Below are positions 44,700 through 52,916 of a DNA stretch of 64,000 nucleotides, one piece after another. The stretch comes from Draconibacterium aestuarii (GTDB lineage: Bacteria; Bacteroidota; Bacteroidia; Bacteroidales; Prolixibacteraceae), in NCBI GenBank assembly GCA_026671195.1, contig JAPOHD010000029.1:212342-276341 (forward strand), read 5' to 3'. Below the pieces are notes generated by a model. The model had not been told where the DNA came from. It saw only the letters and a list, made by a program, of their open reading frames with translations, and did no database searches. A program made the position numbers and the translations under genes. Positions within the stretch are counted from its first letter, which is position 1. Each line of letters starts with the position of its first letter.

Positions 44700-46265
44700 A
44701 TGAAAACACTATTGAATAAAATTTACTTAGTTGTGATTTTGGCCGTTTTTGCATTGGTACTTTTTCCGATAACACAATATGCCCAGGATAAAAAAAGCCA
44801 GGCGCTCGATCAAAATATCACAATTTATGCTGAAGATGAACCACTGGAAGATGTAATAGAAAAGATCTGTAAATATTTAAATCTCGACTATTCTTACAAT
44901 TCCAACCTGGTTTCTGACAAAAAAATCAGTTTAAATATTTCGAATAAGCCTATTAAATATGTACTCGATAAATTAATGAAGGACTTTTACCTTCTTTTTG
45001 AAATTGAAGATAACCTGCTGGTAGTTCGCGATTATGTTCCACTGGATAAAAGTATTGATTTTGAACAAAATACGCAGCAATATTTCGGAAACAACCGCGG
45101 ATTTCTGTTCGATAATCAACGCGACAAACAAATCACTTTTAAGTTTAAATCGGCCAGTAACCTAATTATTATTCCGGTTACAATTAATGATTCAGACACT
45201 TTGAATTTTATTCTGGATACGGGAGTTCGTTACCCTATTATTACAGAGCTTCCTTTTGTTAATAAGCTGAATTTAAACTACATGATGCCGGTTGAAGTGA
45301 AAGGATTGGGCGAAGGAGTATCGCTAACCGCATACCGCTCGGGGAATAATATCATGCAAATTGACGGACTGACGGCCCGAAACCAGGAAGTACAAATGAT
45401 TATTGACGAAAATTTCCAGATTTCGCACATGTTGGGTATTCCGGTTCATGGTTTAATTGGTTTTAACCTGTTTAAAGATTATGTGGTTGAAATTGATTAT
45501 TTAAACGAAAAACTTACGCTGCACAAACCCGAATATTACAAATACCGCGATCGGAAAAAAGACATCATCATGCCTTTGCATTTCGACGGTAACAAACCAT
45601 TTGTACGTACCAGCATTGTAACCGACGACCTGAAAGAAGTACCAGTAAAACTTTTGGTTGATACGGGAGCCAGCGATGCACTTTGGCTTTCAGAAAGCTC
45701 AGACGAACGCATTAAACTGCCCCAAAACCATATTGAAACATTTTTAGGAAGAGGTTTAAGCGGTGATTTATACGGAACCAAAGGAAGAATTGACGGAATT
45801 TGGGTAGGTCCACTCATTTTACCCAAACCAATTGTTGCTTATCCAAACTCAGAAATAATCGACCAGCTTATTTCTTCGAACGACAGAAATGGTACGATTG
45901 GAGCAGAAATTTTGCGCCGCTTTTTTGTAACCATCGATTATCGAAACGCACGATTAACATTGCGTCCAACGCATAAAATAAAAGAAGAATTTAACTATAA
46001 TATGAGTGGAATGGAAGTAACCAATCCGATGCCCGGATTACCCGTTTATACCATTTCTAATATTCGCGAAAATTCGCCGGCCTATTTCGCCGGATTACAC
46101 GAAAATGATCAGATTTTGTCTATTAACAGTAGTAATCATACATCATTAGAATTAAATGATATAAACTTATTGCTTCAAAGTAAAGAGAACAAAAAAATTA
46201 AATTAAAAGTGTTACGAAACGGAGAAGAATTTAAAACTTCTTTTGAACTGAAAAAGATGTTTTAA
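44700..46265 (+). CDS. STN domain + tandem retropepsin-like aspartic protease + PDZ
   Basis: 521 residues. A signal peptide (VVILAVFALVLFPITQYAQ) is followed by an STN-type domain (about 35-105: AEDEPLEDVIEKICKYLNLD, then ISNKPIKYVLDKLMKDFYLL). Next are two retropepsin-like modules, each with an aspartic protease DTG: D173-T-G in FILDTGVRYPII and D321-T-G in LLVDTGASDALW. A PDZ domain ends the protein (about 440-515: NSPAYFAGLHENDQILSIN). Two DTG motifs in one chain could form a complete pepsin-like active site without dimerising. Aspartic protease-PDZ proteins are known in Bacteroidota; the STN fusion and the sigma/FecR context are unusual. Probably periplasmic. Confidence 0.85.
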   Translation: MKTLLNKIYLVVILAVFALVLFPITQYAQDKKSQALDQNITIYAEDEPLEDVIEKICKYLNLDYSYNSNLVSDKKISLNISNKPIKYVLDKLMKDFYLLFEIEDNLLVVRDYVPLDKSIDFEQNTQQYFGNNRGFLFDNQRDKQITFKFKSASNLIIIPVTINDSDTLNFILDTGVRYPIITELPFVNKLNLNYMMPVEVKGLGEGVSLTAYRSGNNIMQIDGLTARNQEVQMIIDENFQISHMLGIPVHGLIGFNLFKDYVVEIDYLNEKLTLHKPEYYKYRDRKKDIIMPLHFDGNKPFVRTSIVTDDLKEVPVKLLVDTGASDALWLSESSDERIKLPQNHIETFLGRGLSGDLYGTKGRIDGIWVGPLILPKPIVAYPNSEIIDQLISSNDRNGTIGAEILRRFFVTIDYRNARLTLRPTHKIKEEFNYNMSGMEVTNPMPGLPVYTISNIRENSPAYFAGLHENDQILSINSSNHTSLELNDINLLLQSKENKKIKLKVLRNGEEFKTSFELKKMF

Positions 46266-47785
46266 TGCATCGAAAAAAACTAGTTATATTAGCTGCTATC
46301 CTGTTGCTGTCGCTTGTATCTATAGGCCAGCAACAGGATGGTTCTGTTTTTGAACGCCGGATCACCATCAGCCAACCTAATCAAACACTCGATTTTATTC
46401 TGGAACAAATCAGCTGGCAGGCAAACGTCTTTTTTTCTTATGATGCATCCATTATTAATTCAACGGAAAAATATACCATCGAAGCCAAAAACAAATCACT
46501 CTACACCGTTCTAAATCAACTTTTCGACAGTAATAAATTCCACTTAAATGAACTGGAAAACCAAATAATTATTACTAAAAAACAGGAGCAATCCGTATCC
46601 AGTAACACGGTGAACGATTCAATCCAGATCAAATATTTTTTTCTTTCAGGAAAAATAATTGAGCAGCGAAAAGGCCGGCCGTTAATATATGCTTCGGTTT
46701 CGGTGCACAACAAACCCATCGGTACAATTAGCAATACCGATGGCGAATTTCTTTTAAAAATCCACCCCGACAATATTCTGGATACGATTATTATTTCGAG
46801 TATGGGTTATGCACAAAAAAGGATTCCAGCCTATAATCTGCTCGACGAAGATTTATTTATTCTTTCGCCCATTTCAATCCAAATAAAAGAGGTAAAAGTT
46901 ATCGCAACCACTCCAAAACAATTATTAAAAAATATGCGCGACAACCTTAGCAAAAATTATTCGTCGCACAGCAAGTTAATGACGGCGTTTTACCGTGAAA
47001 CAGTGAAGCAGGACAATAATTATATTAATGTTTCGGAAGCGGTTATGGAAATATTAAAATCGCCATACGAAAATACTTCACGCATCGATTTGGTGCGTCT
47101 TTTAAAAGGAAGAAAAAGTCCGGACGTACAACCTTTTAAATGGCTGAATTTTAAATTACAGGGGGGACCTTTTACAATTACCCAACTCGATGTGATTAAA
47201 ACAGTAGAAAGTTTTATCGATCCAAAATATGAAGAACTGTATAATTACGAGATCGACCGTGTAATTTGGTACAATAACCATCCGGTGTATGTGGTGAAAT
47301 TTCATCCGCTTTCTTCCACTTTTTATCCGGCTTTTGAAGGAGAAATGTATGTTCATCGTGAAACATTTGCATTGTTGCACGCCAGTTACCAAATTAGTAA
47401 AGCAGGACTTAAAGAGGCCAGGGAGGTTATGATTATGAAAAAACCACCCAAAGTAAAAGCAGGCCCCACCTTTGTTCATTATAGCGTTTCATTTCAACAA
47501 TACCAGGGAAAATGGCAGTTGGCGTCGGCCCAGGCATCGGTAAAATTTAAGGTACGCAGCAAACGCGACCGCTTGAATTCCGAATTCCATAGTGTTTCCG
47601 ATTTATTGATAACAAACATAGAATCGACTGAATTAAAGCGTTTTACAAAAGATGAAAAATTTACAAAACAAGATATTTTTGTAGAAAACCTGGGTAAATT
47701 CGATGAAAAATACTGGGAAAACTACAACATTATAAAACCCACCGAAGATCTGCGCAAAGCTTTTAAAAACGAATCGTTAAACTGA
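46265..47785 (+). CDS. STN domain + carboxypeptidase-regulatory-like domain protein
   Basis: 506 residues. Signal peptide (LVILAAILLLSLVSIGQQ), STN-type domain (about 30-100: SQPNQTLDFILEQISWQAN, AKNKSLYTVLNQLFDSNKFH), then a carboxypeptidase-D-regulatory-like beta domain (about 122-205: LSGKIIEQRKGRPLIYASVS, GTISNTDGEFLL). The C-terminal 290 residues (MTAFYRETVKQDNNYINVSE, then HRETFALLHASYQISKAGLK) resemble the tail of Bacteroidota proteins annotated only as carboxypeptidase-like regulatory domain proteins. No TonB plug or barrel is present. Its ATG shares one base with the protease stop, so the two are translationally coupled. Confidence 0.82.
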   Translation: MHRKKLVILAAILLLSLVSIGQQQDGSVFERRITISQPNQTLDFILEQISWQANVFFSYDASIINSTEKYTIEAKNKSLYTVLNQLFDSNKFHLNELENQIIITKKQEQSVSSNTVNDSIQIKYFFLSGKIIEQRKGRPLIYASVSVHNKPIGTISNTDGEFLLKIHPDNILDTIIISSMGYAQKRIPAYNLLDEDLFILSPISIQIKEVKVIATTPKQLLKNMRDNLSKNYSSHSKLMTAFYRETVKQDNNYINVSEAVMEILKSPYENTSRIDLVRLLKGRKSPDVQPFKWLNFKLQGGPFTITQLDVIKTVESFIDPKYEELYNYEIDRVIWYNNHPVYVVKFHPLSSTFYPAFEGEMYVHRETFALLHASYQISKAGLKEAREVMIMKKPPKVKAGPTFVHYSVSFQQYQGKWQLASAQASVKFKVRSKRDRLNSEFHSVSDLLITNIESTELKRFTKDEKFTKQDIFVENLGKFDEKYWENYNIIKPTEDLRKAFKNESLN

Positions 47786-47872
47786 TTTGTTTCATTCAAT
47801 TTATAACGTTATCCGGTTATGTATGTAACTCTGAAGGTTTTTGCGTAATTTTGCAGCTTATAAAACGCAATA

Positions 47873-48214
47873 ATGGAACAATACAGCACAAGACAGAATA
47901 AAATAGCGAGGCTCATTCAACGCGAAATGGCTGACATTCTTTTGAAAATAAATAAAACACATTTTTCAGGAAAATTAATAAGTGTAACGATTGTACGTGT
48001 TACCAAAGATCTGGGAATTGCCCGCGTTTATTTAAGCATTTTCCCTTCGGAATATGGCGAGGAAATTTTAAAAGAACTGACCACAATCAATAAACAACTC
48101 CGTGGCGAGTTAGGAAGAAAAGTGGGCAAAAGTCTTCGCGTAATTCCTGCATTGGAATTTTATATTGACGACAGCCTTGACTACATCGAAAAAATTGACA
48201 AATTATTGGACTAG
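47873..48214 (+). CDS. rbfA: Ribosome-binding factor A
   Basis: 113 residues, normal for RbfA. The KH-like fold is seen in RQNKIARLIQREMADILLK, VTIVRVTKDLGIARVYLSIF and LRVIPALEFYIDDSLDYIEKI (quoted in parts). It helps mature the 30S ribosomal subunit, notably the 5' end of 16S rRNA. It stands between the STN cassette and the LolC/E-like permease. Confidence 0.93.
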   Translation: MEQYSTRQNKIARLIQREMADILLKINKTHFSGKLISVTIVRVTKDLGIARVYLSIFPSEYGEEILKELTTINKQLRGELGRKVGKSLRVIPALEFYIDDSLDYIEKIDKLLD

Positions 48215-48265
48215 AAAGTCAAATAATTAAGGCATTACAACGTTAATAGGTCAAATGTAACTCGA

Positions 48266-49498
48266 TTGAATTTACCATTTTTTATAGCAAAACGATACCT
48301 GATTTCCAGGAAAAAACAAAATATTATTAACATAATATCTGGGATTTCCATGGCTGGTGTTATTGTAGGAACAATGGCTATCATTATTGTAGTTTCGGTT
48401 CTGAATGGCTTTACCGATTTAATCGGAATGTTTTACAGCGATTTTGATCCTGACCTTAAAATTTCGGCTACGGAAGGAAAGATGTTCGATCCTGAAACAA
48501 TTGATGTAGATAAAATAAAAGCCGTACCGGGTGTGGTTTCGTATGCCGAAGTTGTTGAAGAAGTTGCCATGTTAAAATATGGAAGGCAACAATATCCGGC
48601 AACTATAAAGGGTGTTCCGGCCAATTATCCAGATTATACAAACATTGATAAACTGCTAATTGAAGGCGAGTATTATTTGGAAAAAGATGGCATTAATTAC
48701 GCTGTGTTAGGGCGTGGAGTAGCGAATTACTTAGGTGCGGGTGTTTCCTTTTTAGATCCTGTTCATATCTATGTTCCCAAAAAAGGGAAGCAAATTTCAA
48801 GCAATCCGGCACGTTCGTTTAATACCGATTATTTATTTCCATCAGCTGTTTTTGCCGTACTGGAAGATATTGATGCACAATACATTTTAGTATCTGATAA
48901 GTTTGCTTCAGAACTGTTCGAAAGTGGAAATAAGATTTCAGCCATTGAACTCGATCTGGATAATGACGCCAACTCAAAGCAAATTCAAAAAACGATACAA
49001 TCGATCCTTGGCGAAAGTTTCCACGTGAAAAACAAAGAACAGCAACACGATTTGGTTTTCAAAACCATGAAATCGGAAAAATGGGCCGTTTATTTTATTC
49101 TGGTATTTATACTTGTACTTGCTTCGGGTAACATGATAGGCAATCTTACCATGCTTTATATCGATAAAAAAGAAGACATATCGATACTACGAAGTATGGG
49201 ACTTACAACTAAAAAAATTAATCGTGTTTTTCTTTACGAAGGTTGGTTAATTTCGTTTGTAGGTGGGCTAATTGGAACCATTTTAGGTGTCTTTGTTTGT
49301 TGGTTACAAATTACTTTCGAGCTTATAAAACTTCCCGGTGCTACCAATTCCTTTATTATATCTGCCTATCCTGTACAAATTATTTTTACCGATATTTTAT
49401 TGGCATTTCTTGCCGTGCTCATCATCGGTTTTGCTGCATCGTGGTATCCCGTAAAATTTATGTCATCAAATCATTTGGCTGAATCAAATATCATTTAA
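48266..49498 (+). CDS. ABC transporter permease, LolC/LolE (FtsX) type
   Basis: 410 residues from a TTG start at 48266; the first residues (MNLPFFIAKRYLISRKKQN) match the start of the family, so the TTG is preferred. A first membrane helix (GVIVGTMAIIIVVSVLNGF), a large periplasmic domain (about 45-265) and three C-terminal helices (WAVYFILVFILVLASGNMI, WLISFVGGLIGTILGVFVCW, ILLAFLAVLIIGFAASWYP) with the FtsX-type ILRSMGLT loop. Likely releases lipoproteins from the inner membrane together with a LolD-type ATPase encoded elsewhere. Confidence 0.88.
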   Translation: MNLPFFIAKRYLISRKKQNIINIISGISMAGVIVGTMAIIIVVSVLNGFTDLIGMFYSDFDPDLKISATEGKMFDPETIDVDKIKAVPGVVSYAEVVEEVAMLKYGRQQYPATIKGVPANYPDYTNIDKLLIEGEYYLEKDGINYAVLGRGVANYLGAGVSFLDPVHIYVPKKGKQISSNPARSFNTDYLFPSAVFAVLEDIDAQYILVSDKFASELFESGNKISAIELDLDNDANSKQIQKTIQSILGESFHVKNKEQQHDLVFKTMKSEKWAVYFILVFILVLASGNMIGNLTMLYIDKKEDISILRSMGLTTKKINRVFLYEGWLISFVGGLIGTILGVFVCWLQITFELIKLPGATNSFIISAYPVQIIFTDILLAFLAVLIIGFAASWYPVKFMSSNHLAESNII

Positions 49499-49666
49499 CT
49501 GATTTTAGTTAGAATTTTGCCTCTATTTTTGTTATAAATTGCACCAAAATTCTACGGCAACAAATTCAAAAAATGAAACGAGCATAATAAAAAGTTCTTC
49601 TATGACTCAAGAGTATGATTATGCGAGTTCCATGCGTTACCGTTGAGAACAAACAATTATGAACGA

Positions 49667-50695
49667 ATGAAAGCAATTGTAAAAAGCAAACCCGAAAAAG
49701 GAATTTGGATGGAAGATGTTCCAATGCCGATTATTGGACCAAATGACATTCTTTTAAAAGTAAAAAAAGCAGCAATTTGCGGCACCGATCTGCACATTTA
49801 CAAATGGGATGAATGGGCACAGCAAACGATAAAAACACCTGTTATAATTGGCCACGAGTACATGGGAACAGTGGTTGAAGTCGGCTCGGAAGTAGACCGT
49901 GTTAAAGTTGGCGAACGGGTAACTGTTGAAGGTCATATTTCCTGTGGTTTCTGCCGAAACTGCCGCCGCGGAAGACAACATATTTGTGACAATACCATTG
50001 GAATTGGAGTAAATCGTAACGGGGGTTTTGCCGAATATATTTCGGTACCCGCCAAAAATGTTCTGCATATCGATAACCAAATATCAGACGAAATGATGGC
50101 TATTATGGACCCTTTAGGAAATGCAACCCATACAGCCCTGTCTTTTCCTCTATTAGGCGAGGATGTCCTTATAACGGGCATTGGAGGCCCTATTGGAGCC
50201 ATGGCTGCTGCCATCTGCAAATTTTCGGGTGCACGAAACATTATTGGCACCGATTTAAGCAAATACCGTAGAAATCTGGCACGTAAGATGGGAGCCACAC
50301 GTGTAATTGATCCCACTAAAGAAAGTATTAAAGAAGCCATGAAAGTTCATCACATGGTAAGTGGTTTCGATATTGGTTTGGAGTGCTCGGGTTCGCCCGT
50401 TGCTTTTAACGATATGGTTAATCACATGTACAACGGAGGAAAGATTAGTTTGCTTGGACTGCTTCCTCAAAGCACTCAAATTAACTGGAGCAAACTAATT
50501 TTTAAAGGATTAACCTTAAAAGGTATTTATGGTCGCGAAATGTACGAAACCTGGTATCACATGGAAATGATGCTGACTTCAGGCCTGGATATTTCATCGA
50601 TAATTACACATCGTTTTAAAGCCGACGATTACCAGCAAGCCTTTGAAATAATGGAAGCCGGCGATTGCGGAAAAATTATTTTGGATTGGGAATAG
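49667..50695 (+). CDS. tdh: L-threonine 3-dehydrogenase (zinc-dependent)
   Basis: 342 residues from the ATG at 49667 (MKAIVKSKPEKGIWMED); the TTG at 49643 would add eight residues with no counterpart. Medium-chain dehydrogenase layout: catalytic zinc ligands in AICGTDLHIYKWDEW and IIGHEYMGTVVE, structural zinc cysteines in CGFCRNCRRGRQHIC, and the nucleotide-binding fold (VLITGIGGPIGAMAAAICKF). The Thr dehydrogenase signature DLHIYKWDEW separates it from general alcohol dehydrogenases. It oxidises threonine to 2-amino-3-ketobutyrate with NAD. Confidence 0.93.
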   Translation: MKAIVKSKPEKGIWMEDVPMPIIGPNDILLKVKKAAICGTDLHIYKWDEWAQQTIKTPVIIGHEYMGTVVEVGSEVDRVKVGERVTVEGHISCGFCRNCRRGRQHICDNTIGIGVNRNGGFAEYISVPAKNVLHIDNQISDEMMAIMDPLGNATHTALSFPLLGEDVLITGIGGPIGAMAAAICKFSGARNIIGTDLSKYRRNLARKMGATRVIDPTKESIKEAMKVHHMVSGFDIGLECSGSPVAFNDMVNHMYNGGKISLLGLLPQSTQINWSKLIFKGLTLKGIYGREMYETWYHMEMMLTSGLDISSIITHRFKADDYQQAFEIMEAGDCGKIILDWE

Positions 50696-50697
50696 AG

Positions 50698-50750
50698 TGA
50701 TAGGAATTCCGATTTGCAGTAGTATTTATACAAATCGGAATTCGCATCAC
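50698..50750. other. Long hairpin after tdh
   Basis: A perfect 13-bp stem (50704-50716 GAATTCCGATTTG with 50731-50743) extended by GTGAT/ATCAC (50698-50702, 50746-50750). No T-run follows, so it is a terminator of unusual form or an mRNA-stabilising structure. A parS-like site begins three bases later. Confidence 0.55.
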
Positions 50751-50752
50751 AT

Positions 50753-50768
50753 TGTTCCACGTGAAAAA
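50753..50768. other. parS-like ParB binding site
   Basis: TGTTCCACGTGAAAAA differs at one position from TGTTCCACGTGAAACA. It lies in the tdh-rsgA gap. Confidence 0.65.
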
Positions 50769-50836
50769 TCTTCCTTCATTAACTGAAATTTCCTAAAATA
50801 CAAGTTTTAAAGCTACCTTTGTCAAAAATTTGGAAT

Positions 50837-51787
50837 TTGAAAAAAGGTTTAGTAATAAAATCAACGGGTAGTTGGTATACAGTTGAAGATGAAAACGGTA
50901 ATACCTTTGAATGCAAAATCAAGGGTAAATTCAGAATTAAAGGAATTAAGAATACAAATCCCGTTACCGTAGGAGATCGTGTTGGATTCACGCTTCAAAA
51001 GGTGTCAGCCGATGAAAATGAGGCTCAGGTGGGCCTTATAACAAGCATTTCGGAGCGAAAGAACTATATTATCCGCCGTTCGATAAATCTTTCGAAACAA
51101 GCACATATAATTGCCGCTAACATCGACCAGGCAGTATTGGTTGTTACACTAAATTTTCCGGTAACTACTACAACATTTATCGACCGGTTTCTGGCATCTG
51201 CTGAAGCATACAGAATCCCTGTATTAATCGTTTTCAACAAAATTGATCGTTACAACGAAAAGCAAAACAAAGATTTAGAAATACTGTTGAATACATACCA
51301 AAACATTGGCTATAAATGTCTTACCACATCTGCTAAAACCGGTGATGGTTTAGATGAATTAAAAAAGGCCTTAAAAGATAAAACCAACGTGGTGAATGGT
51401 CACAGCGGAGTTGGTAAATCAACCTTGATAAATATTTTGGAACCTGGATTAAACCTTAAAACAAAAGAAATTTCAGATATTCATAAAACCGGAAAACACA
51501 CCACCACCTACTCGGCATTATTTAAATTAAACTTTGGTGGATATATTATCGATACTCCAGGGATAAAAGCATTTGGAATGTTAGAAATGGAAGCCTGGGA
51601 AATATCGCATTATTTTGTTGAAATATTTAAAATATCAGAAAACTGTCAGTACAATAATTGCTCACACACTCACGAACCGGGATGCGCCGTAAAAGATGCA
51701 GTAAAAAATGGAAAAATAGCGCAAACAAGATTTATTAGCTATCTGGGAATGTTGGAAGCGGATGATAAACATCGACCTGCATTCTAA
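50837..51787 (+). CDS. rsgA: Ribosome small-subunit-dependent GTPase A
   Basis: 316 residues from the TTG at 50837 ([20 protein letters not shown]), which fits the usual family start; another TTG at 50819 is possible. An OB-fold domain (about 1-70) is followed by a circularly permuted GTPase: G4 NKID comes first, then G1 GHSGVGKST and G3 DTPG. The C-terminal zinc-binding domain has the Cys/His pattern [14 protein letters not shown]. It assists late 30S assembly, complementing rbfA encoded 2.6 kb away. Confidence 0.94.
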   Translation: MKKGLVIKSTGSWYTVEDENGNTFECKIKGKFRIKGIKNTNPVTVGDRVGFTLQKVSADENEAQVGLITSISERKNYIIRRSINLSKQAHIIAANIDQAVLVVTLNFPVTTTTFIDRFLASAEAYRIPVLIVFNKIDRYNEKQNKDLEILLNTYQNIGYKCLTTSAKTGDGLDELKKALKDKTNVVNGHSGVGKSTLINILEPGLNLKTKEISDIHKTGKHTTTYSALFKLNFGGYIIDTPGIKAFGMLEMEAWEISHYFVEIFKISENCQYNNCSHTHEPGCAVKDAVKNGKIAQTRFISYLGMLEADDKHRPAF

Positions 51788-51807
51788 ATTTTTTAATAGA
51801 CAATCTC

Positions 51808-51823
51808 TATTTCACGTGGAACG
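51808..51823. other. parS-like ParB binding site (degenerate)
   Basis: On the minus strand CGTTCCACGTGAAATA, matching 14 of 16 positions of TGTTCCACGTGAAACA. It lies in the 79-base gap between rsgA and mnmA. Confidence 0.5.
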
Positions 51824-51866
51824 GCAATTTCTAAATTACATTTAGCTTTTATATAGATAAATTCTA

Positions 51867-52916
51867 TTATTCCGCACTTTCAATAAACCCTCCGCCAACC
51901 AAACGTTCTTGATCGTAAAAGACTGCAGTTTGTCCTGGTGCAATCATAGCCTCAGGTTTTAATAATTCGACCTCAGCCCTTGTCTCATTTAAAATATTCA
52001 ATCTACAAGGGGTTTCCTGTAGCCTGTAACGTACTTTTACAATTAAGTCTATACCACTATTAACTATCTCTTTATCAAGTATATAATGATTTTTGATGAT
52101 GATTTTTGATCGGTATAGATCGTCGTATTTTGCGAGTACTATTTCGTTATAATCTGGACGAATTTCAGCCACAAAAAGCGGAAAATTTAGATTAATGCCT
52201 AACCCTCGTCTTTGACCGATGGTATAATTCGTAATTCCCGAATGTTGTCCCAAAACAACACCATTTTGATCGACAAAATTACCAGGTTGAGATTTTATGT
52301 CTTCCTTTTCCAAAAATTGACGGTAATCATTTCCTTCAATAAAACAGATTCCCAGGCTATCCTTTTTATTCGACAAAGAAATAAAGCCTCTCTCACCGGC
52401 TAATTTTCTAATATCAGTTTTTTGATATTCACCTAACGGGAAAACCAATTTATCTATAATCTTTCTTTCCAATCCCCATAGAAAAAACGATTGATCCTTT
52501 TCAGGATCTGCTCCCTGGAAAAGATATTTTTTGCCGTTATAAAAACCAGTTTTTACATAATGACCTGTTGCAATAAAACCACAATTTTCCTTTTCGGCAT
52601 ATTCATTAAGATACCGGAACTTTAAAATAGGATTGCAATAAGCACATGGAAATGGAGTATGTCCTTTTAAATATTCATCAACAAAATACCGAATTACTAC
52701 CTTTTCAAATTCATTTCTTAAGTCAACACTAATATGTTTGATTTTTAAATGTAGCGCAAGTTGTTTTGCATCGTCTAAAAAATGATGATTTTGTTCATCA
52801 GTTCCACTAAAAAGAAAAGTAATTCCAATTACTTCATACCCCTGATCTTGCAACACCATGGCAGAAACCGAACTGTCGATTCCACCACTCATCCCTAATA
52901 AAACACGATTATTCAT
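51867..52916 (-). CDS. mnmA: tRNA-specific 2-thiouridylase
   Basis: 349 residues from the ATG at 52916 (MNNRVLLGMSGGIDSSVSAM). The PP-loop SGGIDSS binds ATP; the catalytic cysteines are visible in FPCAYCNPILKF and LGICFIEGNDY. The C-terminal beta-barrel region includes GQRRGLGINL. It makes 2-thiouridine at the wobble position of Lys, Glu and Gln tRNAs, the same position modified by MnmG encoded nearby. The start lies eight bases inside the end of uvrC. Confidence 0.95.
   Translation of the reverse strand: MNNRVLLGMSGGIDSSVSAMVLQDQGYEVIGITFLFSGTDEQNHHFLDDAKQLALHLKIKHISVDLRNEFEKVVIRYFVDEYLKGHTPFPCAYCNPILKFRYLNEYAEKENCGFIATGHYVKTGFYNGKKYLFQGADPEKDQSFFLWGLERKIIDKLVFPLGEYQKTDIRKLAGERGFISLSNKKDSLGICFIEGNDYRQFLEKEDIKSQPGNFVDQNGVVLGQHSGITNYTIGQRRGLGINLNFPLFVAEIRPDYNEIVLAKYDDLYRSKIIIKNHYILDKEIVNSGIDLIVKVRYRLQETPCRLNILNETRAEVELLKPEAMIAPGQTAVFYDQERLVGGGFIESAE

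Noticed and set aside
49017-49032. Further CACGTG-centred sequence GTTTCCACGTGAAAAA in the LolC/E-like gene
   Set aside because: Three mismatches to parS and in coding sequence; too weak to list as a site.
47846-49531. TAATTTTG (47846) and TATTTTTG (49524) upstream of rbfA and tdh, matching TAnnTTTG
   Set aside because: Such 8-mers are common in AT-rich DNA and neither has a TTTG at the expected distance.
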